A stretch of 64,000 bases of DNA from Anaerolineales bacterium (GTDB lineage: Bacteria > Chloroflexota > Anaerolineae > Anaerolineales > UBA11579). Every line of letters begins with the position of its first letter. Positions within the stretch are counted from its first letter, which is position 1. The stretch is from positions 124,001 to 188,000 of the forward strand of contig JAHBVC010000002.1 in assembly GCA_019637755.1 (NCBI GenBank), written 5' to 3'. The position numbers were made by a program, and so were the translations under genes. Below the pieces are notes generated by a model. That model did not search any database. It was given only the letters and a program-made list of their open reading frames with translations, and was not told where the DNA came from. Of this stretch, positions 51,328 to 61,051 are shown piece after piece.

Positions 51328-52044
51328 TCAGCGGCCCAGGGCCTGCATGCGCAACTGCTCAACCTTGTCGGCCAGCCAGCCCAGGCGCACGCGGTGCCAC
51401 AGCAGGGTGGCGCCAAACACGCTGAAGGCCAGCAGGCTGAAGAGCAGGGTGTGCAGCATGGGGCGGGTCATATCAAAGGTGCCCTGGGCACTGGGATCAC
51501 CGCTGCCGATGACCACCGGGTGCAGGGTGCGCCAGATGCGGATGGAAAAATAGGTCAGCGGCACGGTGACCGAAGCGAGGATGGCGTAGATGGCGCCAAA
51601 GCGGGCGCGGCGCTGCGGATCTTCGATGCCCTGGCGCAGCAGCATGTACGCCAGGTAGACCAGAATGAGGATGGTGAACGTCACCACGCGCGGGTCCCAG
51701 GTCCACCAGGTGTTCCAGGCCGGGCGGGCCCAGATCGAACCGGTGGTGACGCAGATGAAGGCGTACACCAGGCCGAGCTCAATGCAGGCCACCGCCCACA
51801 CATCCAGCTTGTGCTGCGGGCGGATCAGGTAAACAATGCCGAGCACGGCCGCCACGATCAAGACCGCCATTGCCACCCAGGCGCTGGAGACATGGAAGTA
51901 AAACAGGCGCTGCACCTGGCCCATCACGCGCTCGGTGGGCGCGTAGAAGAACACCATGTACAGGGTAGCCGCCATCAGCAGCGCCGACACTACGTCCAGC
52001 GCATGCAGGGCACGCGGCTTACGATCTAATGAAGTTGATGCCAT
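51328..52044 (-). CDS. ccmC: Heme exporter / cytochrome c maturation protein CcmC
   Basis: 238 aa from ATG 52044. Six helices with the tryptophan-rich heme motif WARPAWNTWWTWDPR between helices 3 and 4 and flanking His residues (QRLFYFHVSSAW, RIWRTLHPVV) as axial ligands. It attaches heme to CcmE. It follows ccmB by 7 nt. Confidence 0.96.
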   Translation of the reverse strand: MASTSLDRKPRALHALDVVSALLMAATLYMVFFYAPTERVMGQVQRLFYFHVSSAWVAMAVLIVAAVLGIVYLIRPQHKLDVWAVACIELGLVYAFICVTTGSIWARPAWNTWWTWDPRVVTFTILILVYLAYMLLRQGIEDPQRRARFGAIYAILASVTVPLTYFSIRIWRTLHPVVIGSGDPSAQGTFDMTRPMLHTLLFSLLAFSVFGATLLWHRVRLGWLADKVEQLRMQALGR

Positions 52045-52051
52045 AAGAAAA

Positions 52052-52726
52052 CTACTCCTCCACAATAAAATCGAAAAACATAAAACCCAAGGCGGGCATG
52101 ATGATGCCGTAGACGATCAAAATGTTCAGGCTGGGCCAGGCATACGCCCAGCCAAGCCCGTTCACCAGGGCACTGCTGGCGCGCACCGCTGCCACCAACA
52201 CGGGCAGCACCAACGGGAACAGTAGCACCGGCAGCAGCAACTCGCGGCTGCGTGCCTGCGCCGCCATGGCGGCCAACAGCGTGCCTACGGCACAAAAACA
52301 CCATGAGCCCAGCAGCAGCACCAGCCACAAGCCGGGGTGCGCCAGGTTCATGCCGTAGAAGAGAGCATAAAGCGGCAGGGTGAAAATTTCCACAACCAGC
52401 ATGAAAAATAAGTTCGCCAGGGTTTTGCCAAAATAGATCGCGCTGCGCTCCAACGGGGCCAGCAGCAAGCCATCCAGCGAGCCGCGCTCGCCTTCGGTGG
52501 CCAGGGTACGGTTGAGCCCCAGTGTGCCGGCGAAGGCAAAGGTGGTCCACAAAATGCCGCTGGCGATCTGGCGCCGGGTCAAGGCGTCAATATCCAGCGT
52601 AAAGGCAAAGATGAAGATCACCAGCACCACAAAGGCCAGCATGGCGGTCAGCATCTGTCGGCTGCGCCACTCAGCGGCTATATCTTTGCGCACGATGGCC
52701 CAAATGGCGGCGAAGTAACTAGGCAT
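52052..52726 (-). CDS. ccmB: Heme exporter permease CcmB
   Basis: 224 aa from ATG 52726, overlapping the end of ccmA. Six membrane helices; the family pattern AIVRKDIAAEWRSRQML at the start and TEGERGSLDGLLLAPLERSA in the first cytosolic loop. With CcmA it forms the ABC unit that releases holo-CcmE. A longer in-frame opening upstream is only a shadow of ccmA. Confidence 0.95.
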   Translation of the reverse strand: MPSYFAAIWAIVRKDIAAEWRSRQMLTAMLAFVVLVIFIFAFTLDIDALTRRQIASGILWTTFAFAGTLGLNRTLATEGERGSLDGLLLAPLERSAIYFGKTLANLFFMLVVEIFTLPLYALFYGMNLAHPGLWLVLLLGSWCFCAVGTLLAAMAAQARSRELLLPVLLFPLVLPVLVAAVRASSALVNGLGWAYAWPSLNILIVYGIIMPALGFMFFDFIVEE

Positions 52727-53423
52727 TGGCGCGCTCCACGGCATGCTGGTAGGCGCCTGGCAGCCGGCGGCCAAGCTGCGCCTTGGGCAACTGGGCGGCG
52801 ATGCGCCCCTGCGCCAGCAACACGGCACGCTGGGCCAGGCCGCCCACACGCTCGAGGTCATGGCTGGCGAGCAGGATGGCAACCCCGCGGTGCGCCTCGG
52901 CACGCAACACCGTATCCAGCAGATCGGCGGTGTGCAGATCCAACGCACTGTGCGGCTCATCCAGCAAGAGCACCCGCGGGCGGTGCAGCAGGGCGCGCGC
53001 CAGCGCCAGGCGCTGCAGCATGCCGCGCGAGAAGCCACGCACGCGCTCGCGGCGGCGGGCTTGCAAGCCTACCAACTCGAGCAGTTCGTCAATACGCGCC
53101 GCCGCGGCCGCTACGCCGTACAGGCGTGCAAAGAACTCCAGATTTTGGTCCGCGCTGAGGTCTTCGTAAAGCAGGGGTTGGTGGCCCAGGTAGCCCAGTT
53201 GGGCGCGGGCCGCGGCGGCCTGCTGCGGCAAGCGGCAGCCGGCCACTTCCACGCGGCCGTGGTTGGCCTGCGCCAGCCCGGCCAGAATGCGCAGCAAGGT
53301 GCTTTTGCCGGCGCCGTTGGGCCCGAGCAAGGCGACCACTTCGCCGCGGCGCACTGCCAGCTCGATGCCCTGCAAAACCGGGCGGTAGCCGTAACGCTTG
53401 CTGAGCTGGCTGATCTTGATCAT
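52719..53423 (-). CDS. ccmA: Heme exporter ATP-binding protein CcmA
   Basis: 234 aa. Walker A GPNGAGKST, signature GFSRGMLQRLALARALL, Walker B VLLLDEPHSALD and the His switch in ASHDLERV. Overlaps both neighbours by a few bases (cytochrome c gene upstream, ccmB downstream). Confidence 0.95.
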   Translation of the reverse strand: MIKISQLSKRYGYRPVLQGIELAVRRGEVVALLGPNGAGKSTLLRILAGLAQANHGRVEVAGCRLPQQAAAARAQLGYLGHQPLLYEDLSADQNLEFFARLYGVAAAAARIDELLELVGLQARRRERVRGFSRGMLQRLALARALLHRPRVLLLDEPHSALDLHTADLLDTVLRAEAHRGVAILLASHDLERVGGLAQRAVLLAQGRIAAQLPKAQLGRRLPGAYQHAVERANA

Positions 53424-55138
53424 CGCTTGAGTACGCGTTGCAATTGCGCCTTCAGCGCGCTGCGCTGGCGCTGGTAGCGGCCCTCGGCGATCTCGCCGCG
53501 GGCGTGGCGTTCATCCAGGCGGGCGATCTGCGCCAGCAGTTGCTGCGCATCGCGCTGCAGGTGGCGCAGCCACAACCAGGCAACGCCCACCGCGGCGGTG
53601 AGTACCGCCAGGCCGCTGATCACCGTATCGCTGGCCAGCAGGCTTTGCCAGCCCGCCCCACCCTGCGGATTACGCCCGCGCAATTGCAGTACGGGCGCTT
53701 CGCCGGCGGAGTAGCCCGCGGTGGAGAGATAGGCATCATACATGCGGCCTTCGATCTCTTGCTGGCCCATCGCGGTGAAATCGGTATTGGCCAGGCTTAC
53801 GCTGCCCGCCTGCACCAACACCACGACGGCGCGCACCGGCAGCTCGAGCGCCAAGGGCAGATCGAGGGTGCGCGTATACGGCATCTGGTAGGCGAACAGC
53901 AATTGGTAGCTCTGCAGGCCGGGCAACACGGCGCGCAGATCACCAAAGCCCTCGGCACTGGGCACATAGCGCTCGCCCAGGCTACCTTCGTTGAAGGCCA
54001 GATTGCTGGCCCCCTCCGGCAAACTGTATAGCAACACCGGCTCGTTCTCGGCGCGCGGCGTCACGGCACGGCTGCCGATGTTGGAGAGCACATACTGCGG
54101 CACTACACGCATCACGCCCGGTGCGTCGAACTCCAGGATCAGGGTGAGGCGTTCGATGGCCAACTGGTCAGTGTCGCTGGTGGTCTCGTAGACCGTGATC
54201 GGCTGGGCAAATTGCGTCTGGGCCGGGTCGGTGACGAATTCAGAGAAGTAGCTCAGCCCCAAATAATCCACCGAGGCGAAGAAGGTGCGCCCCGGCGCGG
54301 CCGGCACGCTATCGAAAGCAAAGCTGCCATCGGCAGCCAGGGGCACCGAGTCGGTATAGACCAGGGTCTGGCCTTCGTAGCCAAACAAACTCGCTGCCAG
54401 CCCGGGCGCCAATTGCCCATCGCTGCCGTCTTGCACCTGGCCGCGCAGGCGGCCGCTGGCGGGCGGCGCGGCGCTATCCGCCGCTTGCGTGCTGCCGCCG
54501 AGGGCGCGGGCCTGCACATAGCCGGCCAGTGCCACTAGCTCCGCCGAGGACAGGCTGGGCAGGCTCTGCTCCAGCGTCGCCACCAGCTCATGCCGGCTGA
54601 AGGCTGCCATGGCACGAATATCGTCCAGCGGCAATGCGGCGCGCAGGGCGTCGGCATGCTGGCTGAAGAGCGGCTCGGCCTGGCTGGCCAATTCATCCTG
54701 GCTGAGCGAATACACATAAGCCAGCACATCCCAGCGCTGTTGCAAGCTGAGTTGGTTGGCAAAGGGGGGCATGAAGTTATCCAGGTTGCCCTGGGTGATG
54801 GTGAGATACCAATCGGCCGGGCGGGCGGCATCCGCCAGGGTGGCGCTGCCGATGGCGGCCGGTGGCACGGGCAACTGCCCGGCTTGGGCGCCATCGCCCA
54901 GGCCGCGTGGCCCATGGCAGGCGGCACAATGCTCGCTGAATAGCAGCGCCCCACTTTGCAGGTTGGCGGCGGCGGGCGGATACTCCACCGGGAGCGGCGT
55001 GCTGACGGCCGTGCTGATCTGCGCCTCGGGGGGCGGGGTCACATCCCCCGCCAGCGAGAATTCGCAGCCGCTGAGCAGCAGGGCCAGCAGCCACGCGGCC
55101 AACGCGCCCAGGCGGCGCAGGTTGTGCGGTGCGGTCAT
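53420..55138 (-). CDS. Membrane-anchored c-type cytochrome lipoprotein
   Basis: 572 aa. Lipobox LLSGC (Cys25), one class I cytochrome c domain with heme site CAACH (71-75) and a candidate axial Met in NFMPPF. A large beta-rich external region (~200-500) follows, then a C-terminal membrane helix (~515-537) and a basic coiled-coil tail. It sits inside the ccm operon, so it is probably a substrate of the system and perhaps an electron donor. The beta region is not recognised. Confidence 0.87.
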   Translation of the reverse strand: MTAPHNLRRLGALAAWLLALLLSGCEFSLAGDVTPPPEAQISTAVSTPLPVEYPPAAANLQSGALLFSEHCAACHGPRGLGDGAQAGQLPVPPAAIGSATLADAARPADWYLTITQGNLDNFMPPFANQLSLQQRWDVLAYVYSLSQDELASQAEPLFSQHADALRAALPLDDIRAMAAFSRHELVATLEQSLPSLSSAELVALAGYVQARALGGSTQAADSAAPPASGRLRGQVQDGSDGQLAPGLAASLFGYEGQTLVYTDSVPLAADGSFAFDSVPAAPGRTFFASVDYLGLSYFSEFVTDPAQTQFAQPITVYETTSDTDQLAIERLTLILEFDAPGVMRVVPQYVLSNIGSRAVTPRAENEPVLLYSLPEGASNLAFNEGSLGERYVPSAEGFGDLRAVLPGLQSYQLLFAYQMPYTRTLDLPLALELPVRAVVVLVQAGSVSLANTDFTAMGQQEIEGRMYDAYLSTAGYSAGEAPVLQLRGRNPQGGAGWQSLLASDTVISGLAVLTAAVGVAWLWLRHLQRDAQQLLAQIARLDERHARGEIAEGRYQRQRSALKAQLQRVLKR

Positions 55139-55500
55139 TTACGCTTCCCCTGCTTGCGCTGTGTCTGTTTGTAGGCGGCGATTATCGCTTCGAGCTCATC
55201 CGCCTCGGCGCTGGCCGGTGCGGCCTCTTCCAGCGGCAGGCGCTCGATGGCGCGCAAGGCGGCGGCGCCTTCGGCCAGCAGCTGCTGGCGCTGCGGGCGG
55301 TAGATCTCTTCGGGCACCTTGCCCAGATCCCAATCGCCGTCCAACTCCAGTAGTGCATCCAGCACGCGTTGGTGCTCGGCCTGCAGGTCGGCCAGCGCTG
55401 GGTCGAGCGCGGCGTCACTCTCCACGATCAGCGGGCGGGCGACGAACAGGCCAGCCAGCACCAACAGGGCCAACAGGAGGAATAACGAACCAATATCCAT
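55135..55500 (-). CDS. CcmI-like N-terminal domain protein
   Basis: 121 aa: a single membrane helix (~5-24) and a cytosolic coiled coil with LQAEHQRVLDALLELDGDWDLG. This matches the short CcmI/CycH N-terminal region found in Chloroflexota operons, without the TPR part that binds apocytochromes in proteobacteria. ATGA-type overlap with the cytochrome gene. Confidence 0.78.
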   Translation of the reverse strand: MDIGSLFLLLALLVLAGLFVARPLIVESDAALDPALADLQAEHQRVLDALLELDGDWDLGKVPEEIYRPQRQQLLAEGAAALRAIERLPLEEAAPASAEADELEAIIAAYKQTQRKQGKRK

Positions 55501-56051
55501 CAGTCGAGCTCGAGCAGGCGGTCAACCACGCTGGTGATCTCAGCCAGTGAGGTATACGGCCCCACTTTCACCGAGGCGATCTCGCCCAGTTTGTTGATCA
55601 CAAAGGTCTCGGGCACACCGCGCGCCCGAAAAGCGGTATAGAGGGTGGTACCCAGATCTGGCCCATTTAAGTAGGTGATGCCGAACTTCTCCAGGAAGGC
55701 CAGCGATTCTTTTTCCGTATCCACATAGGCCACGCCCAAAAAGATCACATCGCCACGCGGCTGGTAATGCTGCCAGGCCTGCTCCAGGTGGGCGGCTTCT
55801 TGCTCACACGGGCCGCACCATGAGGCCCAGAAGTTGAGCACCACCACCTTACCCAGCAAATCCTGGCTGGTCAGGGTCTGCCCGTCAAAGGTGGTGAAGG
55901 TGAAGGCCGGCGCATCTTCGCCGCGGGTCAGAATGCCTTGCAACGAGCTACGCAACTGGATCGCCACCAGCGCCAGCAACAGCAGCAGCAGCCCCCAAGC
56001 CAGCAAACGCCCCCACAACGGAGTGGTGTTTTTTTCTGTCATCATCCTCAA
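55500..56051 (-). CDS. Thiol-disulfide oxidoreductase, TlpA/CcmG-like
   Basis: 183 aa. N-terminal membrane anchor (~14-32) and a thioredoxin fold with WCGPC in NFWASWCGPCEQEA. It is predicted to reduce apocytochrome cysteines outside the membrane. The TTG at 56051 has AAAGG seven bases upstream; ATG codons follow at 56045 and 56042. It overlaps ccmH by 4 nt. Confidence 0.92.
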   Translation of the reverse strand: MRMMTEKNTTPLWGRLLAWGLLLLLLALVAIQLRSSLQGILTRGEDAPAFTFTTFDGQTLTSQDLLGKVVVLNFWASWCGPCEQEAAHLEQAWQHYQPRGDVIFLGVAYVDTEKESLAFLEKFGITYLNGPDLGTTLYTAFRARGVPETFVINKLGEIASVKVGPYTSLAEITSVVDRLLELD

Positions 56052-56521
56052 CGGCGCGCCTTTAGCTCGTCTTCGAGCTGGCGTGCATAGGCATTATCCA
56101 GTTGTGGCCGCTCGGGCGCCGCGGTTGGCGCTTTACGCCAGCGCGCCAGGTTGCGCCCCAGCCACAACGCCGCCGCGGCGATCACCAGCGGCGGCAGCAG
56201 ATAGATCAGCCAGTTCAGCCCGCGGGCCGGCGGCACCGCCAGCACGCTCTGCCCGTACTGGGCGGCAAAATAATCGTAAACACCCTGCTCGCTGTAGCCC
56301 TGGCTGAGCAGATCGGCAATTTGCGCGCGCCACTGGGCGCAGGCAGCCGTGCCACACACATCCAACGGCACATTGGCGCACACCGGGCAATACAGATGCT
56401 TGGCTACCGCGTTGACCTGGTCAGCACTCGGCGTGCTGCCGGCTGCCAGCGGCGCGTTGGCCGGGCCAGCGCAGGCGGCCAGCAGCAGCATCAGCGCCGC
56501 GGCCCAGGCAGCCCACTTCAT
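56048..56521 (-). CDS. ccmH: Cytochrome c maturation protein CcmH (CcmL-type)
   Basis: 157 aa. Lipoprotein signal LLLAACAG, then the redox motif LYCPVCANVPLDVCGTAAC and a C-terminal membrane helix (~105-125). Standard CcmH has one CxxC; here two more cysteines follow within 12 residues. CcmH reduces apocytochrome c for heme attachment. Overlaps ccmF by 4 nt. Confidence 0.92.
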   Translation of the reverse strand: MKWAAWAAALMLLLAACAGPANAPLAAGSTPSADQVNAVAKHLYCPVCANVPLDVCGTAACAQWRAQIADLLSQGYSEQGVYDYFAAQYGQSVLAVPPARGLNWLIYLLPPLVIAAAALWLGRNLARWRKAPTAAPERPQLDNAYARQLEDELKARR

Positions 56522-58617
56522 GCGCGCTCCGCGTGGCCGCGCATGCGGCTGCGGCTGCGCTGGCCCAGGGCGCTGGGCTGCGCCTCAGGCCACGAGGCCA
56601 CCAGGGTGCCGAAGACGAAGACAAAGCCGCCATACCACACCCAATTCACCAGCGGGTTGACATACATTTTGAATGTAGCCCGGCTGGCGCTGACCGGTTC
56701 CCAATCCACTAGCAGGATGTAGACATCATTTTCCAAGGTGCTGCGCAAACCGGGAATGGTCATGGCTTGCTGTGATTCGTAGTAAAAGTCACGCCGCGGG
56801 TACAGTTGCGTCAGCCACTCGCCTTGGCGGTACACGTCGATCACCGCCCGGTCGACCAGGCGGCCATCCGGCGTTTCAAATTCGGCAAGCGAGACATATT
56901 CGATGCTGTAACTGCCCAGGCTCATGCGTTCGCCCACCGCCAGGCTGCCTTGGGTCTCCTGCTGGAACATTTCGATGCCGATGATGCCCACCGCCAGCAA
57001 GATCACGCCGAGGTGAATGACGTAGCCACCGTAGCGACGGCGGTTGCGCGCCACCAGGCGCCCTAACGCGGTGAGCGGGTTCTCGCCGCGCGCCACGCGG
57101 GCGCGTACGCCGCGCCAGAATTCATACAGGGTGACCAGGAAGACGAAGGCACAGATCCACAGCGAGAGCAAGGCCAGCGGCTGGCGCATACCGGCCACCA
57201 GCAGCCCGGCGAGCACCAGCAGCGAGAGCGCGAAGGGCTTCCACATGGCGCGGCCCAGCGTGCGCGCCGTGGAGGCGCGCCAGGCAGACAGCGGGGCGAT
57301 GCCCATAAGCAAGAGCAGCGCAGCCCACAGGGGGCCAGTGGCGCTTTCGTAAAAGATCGGCCCTACGGTGGCGCGCTGCCCGGTAAAAATGTGCGCCAGC
57401 GCCGGAATGGCCTGGCCGATCCCGCCGCTGGCCTCGCTAACGATCGGGAAGACCACGCCCCAGAAGCAGATCAGTAAGATGCCCATGAACAGCAGGTTGT
57501 TTACCAGGAAGAGCGCCTCGCGCGAGAGCAGTGAGGTCATCTGCACTTCTGATTTGAGCGTGTTCCAACGCTTGCTAAGCAGCGCCAGCGACACGATAAA
57601 GGTCACGGCGATAAAGACGAAGAACATCGGCCCGATGGCGCTCTGCGCAAACGCATGCACCGAGGACAGCACCCCCGAGCGCGTCAGGAAGGTGCCGAAG
57701 ATGACCAGACAATAGGTCAGGATGATCAGCAGCATGTTCCAATGTTTGAACATGCCGCGCTTTTCCTGGATCATTACCGAGTGCAGGAAAGCCGTGCCGG
57801 TCAGCCAGGGCATGAACGCGGCGATCTCCACCGGATCCCAACCCCAATAGCCGCCCCAACCGAGCACGTCGTAGGCCCAGCGGCTGCCCAGGATCAGGCC
57901 CAGCGAGAGGAACAGCCAGGCGATCAGCGTCCAGCGCCGCGTCACGCGGATCCAACGGTCATCGCCGCGCCCGGTCACCAGGGCGGCGATGGCGAAGGCA
58001 AACGGCACCACGAAGGCAACGAAGCCGGTATATAGCATTGGGGGGTGGATGATCATGCCCGGGTGGCGCAGCAAGGGGTTGAGCCCATTGCCGTCAAAGG
58101 GCACATACGGCAAAGCACCGCCCGGCTGCCACATGGCGGCCCACACGGTGCCGGTGACGCCGCGCCAATATCGCAGGAAGGGATTCTCGAAGAATAGGAT
58201 CAGCGCCAGGAAGAAGGCCAGCGTCGCCGCGCAAACGATCACCACCCAGGGCAGCAAATCACGATCGCGGCGCCAATCGCGCAGCATGACCACAAAGGTA
58301 AAGGTGGCCATCAGCCATGACCAGAAGAGCAACGAGCCCGCCTGCCCACCCCACAGCGCGGTGGCGCGCAGGTACAGCGGCATGCTGCGGCTGGTCACCT
58401 GGGTGACGTATTGCAATTGGAAATCAAAATTGATCAGAGAGTAAATCAGGCTGGCGCACGCCAGGGTGAGCAGCGGGAAGCCGAGCAACACAGCCGCGCG
58501 CGCGCTGGCCACCCAGCGATGCTGGCGGCGCCAACTGCCATAGGCCGCCGCGGCGCAGGCATACAGCGCCAGTAAGAATGCGACCAGCAGAGCAAAAAAA
58601 CCGAGGTCAGCAACCAT
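56518..58617 (-). CDS. ccmF: Heme lyase CcmF
   Basis: 699 aa with about 14 helices. The WWD-type heme domain reads GWGGYWGWDPVEIAAFMPWL, with conserved histidines in NPLLRHPGMIIHPPMLYTG and TAFLHSVMIQEKRG. It joins heme from CcmE to the apocytochrome. It begins 15 nt after ccmE. Confidence 0.96.
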   Translation of the reverse strand: MVADLGFFALLVAFLLALYACAAAAYGSWRRQHRWVASARAAVLLGFPLLTLACASLIYSLINFDFQLQYVTQVTSRSMPLYLRATALWGGQAGSLLFWSWLMATFTFVVMLRDWRRDRDLLPWVVIVCAATLAFFLALILFFENPFLRYWRGVTGTVWAAMWQPGGALPYVPFDGNGLNPLLRHPGMIIHPPMLYTGFVAFVVPFAFAIAALVTGRGDDRWIRVTRRWTLIAWLFLSLGLILGSRWAYDVLGWGGYWGWDPVEIAAFMPWLTGTAFLHSVMIQEKRGMFKHWNMLLIILTYCLVIFGTFLTRSGVLSSVHAFAQSAIGPMFFVFIAVTFIVSLALLSKRWNTLKSEVQMTSLLSREALFLVNNLLFMGILLICFWGVVFPIVSEASGGIGQAIPALAHIFTGQRATVGPIFYESATGPLWAALLLLMGIAPLSAWRASTARTLGRAMWKPFALSLLVLAGLLVAGMRQPLALLSLWICAFVFLVTLYEFWRGVRARVARGENPLTALGRLVARNRRRYGGYVIHLGVILLAVGIIGIEMFQQETQGSLAVGERMSLGSYSIEYVSLAEFETPDGRLVDRAVIDVYRQGEWLTQLYPRRDFYYESQQAMTIPGLRSTLENDVYILLVDWEPVSASRATFKMYVNPLVNWVWYGGFVFVFGTLVASWPEAQPSALGQRSRSRMRGHAERA

Positions 58618-58632
58618 GATCGGCGGGCGCGC

Positions 58633-59157
58633 TTAGCTGCCGCTTTGGGCAGGCAGGGCTTCTTCGTAGCGCGTGGGGCAGCGCAGCAGCAGGCCGTTCT
58701 CATCGGCGTAGAACACGCCGTCTTCACCCAGCTTGCCAGCCACGATGGCTTCCACCTCGTGGGCCAACAGGTCCGGCTTCACGCCCACATACTGCACGCG
58801 CAGTTGGCTGCGCGTCGGGTCATTCACGGCGGCATGCAATGCTTCGGCCAGGCCGCCATCATCATTGATGAGGCGCGTATCGGCCGGCATGTGCACCATG
58901 GTAAAGGTCAGCGTGAGCGTCTCGGGATCGTACTCGATCGTATCGCCGAGCACCGCCCCGGCCACGCGGGCCGGCTTGCCGACGGCTTCGGCACCGCGCT
59001 GGTTGAGCTCATCGATGGTGAAGAAGAACTGCGCCCCGGCCGCAGTCGAGGAGACGATGAGATAGACCACTGCCGCCAAAATCAGCAGGCCACCGATAAT
59101 AAATTTCTTGTTGCCGATGGGGGTAGGCAGCGGTTGGGCCAAGCTTGTACTGCTCAT
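58633..59157 (-). CDS. ccmE: Heme chaperone CcmE of the CxxxY type
   Basis: 174 aa from ATG 59157. One membrane helix (~18-37) and an OB-fold. The heme-linking motif is LLLRC160PTRY164 instead of the usual HxxxY. Cys-type CcmE is known from archaea and some sulfate reducers. It is the first gene of the operon; a TATAAT is on the minus strand at 59183-59188. Confidence 0.92.
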   Translation of the reverse strand: MSSTSLAQPLPTPIGNKKFIIGGLLILAAVVYLIVSSTAAGAQFFFTIDELNQRGAEAVGKPARVAGAVLGDTIEYDPETLTLTFTMVHMPADTRLINDDGGLAEALHAAVNDPTRSQLRVQYVGVKPDLLAHEVEAIVAGKLGEDGVFYADENGLLLRCPTRYEEALPAQSGS

Positions 59158-59205
59158 GTGCAATCTCTCACTTTCCGTAGAGATTATACCGCCTGCCTCG
59201 CGGGC

Positions 59206-59964
59206 CTACTCAATGGCGGCGCGTAGGCGTGCGGCCAGGCGGCCAAAGGCCGGCGAGTAGCGCAGTTGCGGGCGGCGCGGCCGCGGCAGGCGCACCGCCA
59301 GATCCAGCTTCAGCCCGGCCGGGCGCGGGCCAAGCACCAGCACGCGATCCGCTAAGTAAAGCGCCTCGTTGATGTCATGCGTAACCATCACCACGGTCTT
59401 GTGCTGCAGCTCCCAGATGCGCAGCAACTCCTCGCCCATCTTCTCGCGGGTCAGCGCATCCAGCGAGCCGAAGGGCTCATCCAGCAGCAGGAGCTGCGGG
59501 TCTTGCACCAGGGCACGGCCGATGGCGACGCGCTGCGCCATGCCGCCGGAGAGCGTGGCGGGTAACGCCTGCTCAAAGCCCTGCAGCCCCACCATTTGCA
59601 GCATGTCCCAGGCGCGGTCGATGGCGTCCGCATCGCCGCGCAACTCCAATGGCAGAGCTACATTGTCGAGCGCGCTGCGCCAGGGCATCAGATTGGCATC
59701 CTGGAACACCAGCCCCACCCCGGCTTGCGGGCCGCGCAACGGCTGGCCGGCAAAATGAACCCGGCCGTACCGCGGCGCCAGCAAGCCGGCCAGCACGCGC
59801 AGCAAGGTGCTCTTGCCGGCCCCCGAGGGGCCGAGCACGCATACGAACTGCCCGGCCGGCACCTGAAACGAGAGGTTGCGCAGAACAGCCAGCGCCCCAT
59901 GGCGGTCAGCATAGGCCGCCGAGAGCTTCTCGACGTGCAAGAGTGGCGTTGCCGCAGGCGTCAT
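59206..59964 (-). CDS. ABC transporter ATP-binding protein of the riboflavin importer
   Basis: 252 aa from ATG 59964, overlapping the upstream stop by one base. Walker [10 protein letters not shown], signature [15 protein letters not shown], Walker [14 protein letters not shown] and VTHDINEA. It belongs to the nitrate/taurine/thiamine-precursor (SsuB/ThiZ) group. It is the third gene after an FMN riboswitch and energises the RibXY-type importer. Confidence 0.92.
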   Translation of the reverse strand: MTPAATPLLHVEKLSAAYADRHGALAVLRNLSFQVPAGQFVCVLGPSGAGKSTLLRVLAGLLAPRYGRVHFAGQPLRGPQAGVGLVFQDANLMPWRSALDNVALPLELRGDADAIDRAWDMLQMVGLQGFEQALPATLSGGMAQRVAIGRALVQDPQLLLLDEPFGSLDALTREKMGEELLRIWELQHKTVVMVTHDINEALYLADRVLVLGPRPAGLKLDLAVRLPRPRRPQLRYSPAFGRLAARLRAAIE

Positions 59965-60932
59965 TACTCCGCCGGCAGGTATTCGTTGCTGAAGGCCGCG
60001 CCCAGATCGAGGGGTGCGCTGAGCAAGCCCATCTCCAGCAGCACGGCTTGCATGTTCTCCCAGGCCTGCGGATCGGAGTAGCCCAGCGGTTCTGCCTGCC
60101 ACGATTCGATCGAGAGGGTAAGGACTTCCATCTGGGTGGCCTTGTCTTGCGCCGCCAGGCCCTCTACGTATTTTGTAGCAATCTCGTAGGCGGCCTCAGG
60201 GTCAGCGATCGTATCGGCCAGGCCGCGCAGGAAGGCGCGTACGAAGCCGCGCACCTGCTCAGGATGCTCGGCGAGCATCGTTTCGTTGGTCAGCAAGCCA
60301 TTGGCGGCCAACTGCACATAATCGGCCACGTGCAGCACATTGACCGCGTAGCCTTCGGCGCGCAGCTGCACCGGCTCGTTGTTGATGTAGCCCACCACGG
60401 CATCCTCCTGCCCGGCGGCCAACGCTTGCACTTGATTGAAGCCGATCGAATCAAGCTGCACATCCGCTTCGAGGATCTGGCGCTGGCTCAGCACGGCGCG
60501 CAGGCCGATGTAGGTGGCGCCGAACAAGCCGGGCAGGCCAATGCGCGCCCCTTTGAGGTCTTGCGGGGTCTGGATACCGCTCTCGGTCATGGCAACGATC
60601 GCCACCGGGAATTCCTGGTACCAGGCGCCGACATAGACGATGGGCAGACCGGCGGCGCGGCCGAGCAAGACCTGTTCGCCCGAGACGACGGCAAAGGGCA
60701 ACTGTCCGGCACCGACGAGGGCGACGCCATCGGTCTCAAAGCTGTAATCGAATTCAATGTCAAAACCCGCCTCAGCAAAGTAGCCGCGCTCAACGGCCAC
60801 GTAGAACGGCGCATACTGCACATTGGGGATGTAGCCCATCGGCAGGCGGATGGCCTGCCACGGGCCAGCCGGCGCGGCTGCCGCGCCGCAGGCGGCCAAC
60901 AGCAAGCTAATTGCGATCAGGGTCAAAGTCAT
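59964..60932 (-). CDS. ribY: Riboflavin ABC transporter substrate-binding lipoprotein (RibY-like, NMT1/THI5 family)
   Basis: 322 aa from ATG 60932 with lipobox LLLAACGA. The NMT1/THI5-like fold shows LPMGYIPNVQYAPFYVAVER and later DLKGARIGLPG. Relatives bind thiamine precursors, but the FMN riboswitch upstream points to riboflavin. The frame is open further upstream to 61103, but that stretch is a dispersed repeat (60959-61032) and would place the lipobox too far from the N-terminus. Confidence 0.9.
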   Translation of the reverse strand: MTLTLIAISLLLAACGAAAAPAGPWQAIRLPMGYIPNVQYAPFYVAVERGYFAEAGFDIEFDYSFETDGVALVGAGQLPFAVVSGEQVLLGRAAGLPIVYVGAWYQEFPVAIVAMTESGIQTPQDLKGARIGLPGLFGATYIGLRAVLSQRQILEADVQLDSIGFNQVQALAAGQEDAVVGYINNEPVQLRAEGYAVNVLHVADYVQLAANGLLTNETMLAEHPEQVRGFVRAFLRGLADTIADPEAAYEIATKYVEGLAAQDKATQMEVLTLSIESWQAEPLGYSDPQAWENMQAVLLEMGLLSAPLDLGAAFSNEYLPAE

Positions 60933-60958
60933 AGCCCGCGGCAAACGGAGCAATCGTA

Positions 60959-61032
60959 GATTGCACAATCCCCATGCCTGTCTTGCAATCCCAATTGGGG
61001 ATTGCTTCGCCGCAGAGCGGCTCGCAAAGACG
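60959..61032. repeat. GTCATTGCGAG-like repeat between ribX and ribY
   Basis: Contains ATTGCACAATCCCC..GGGGATTGCTTCGC and ends GGCTCGCAAAGACGG, a diverged copy of the inverted-repeat family seen at 15585 and 36665. It lies in the ribX-ribY gap and is in the transcript. Confidence 0.68.
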
Positions 61033-61051
61033 GTACGTGAGTGGGAGTTTT

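Noticed and set aside
52727-53038. N-terminal extension of CcmB
   Set aside because: It overlaps ccmA in another frame and lacks membrane-protein character; the CcmB pattern begins at 52726.
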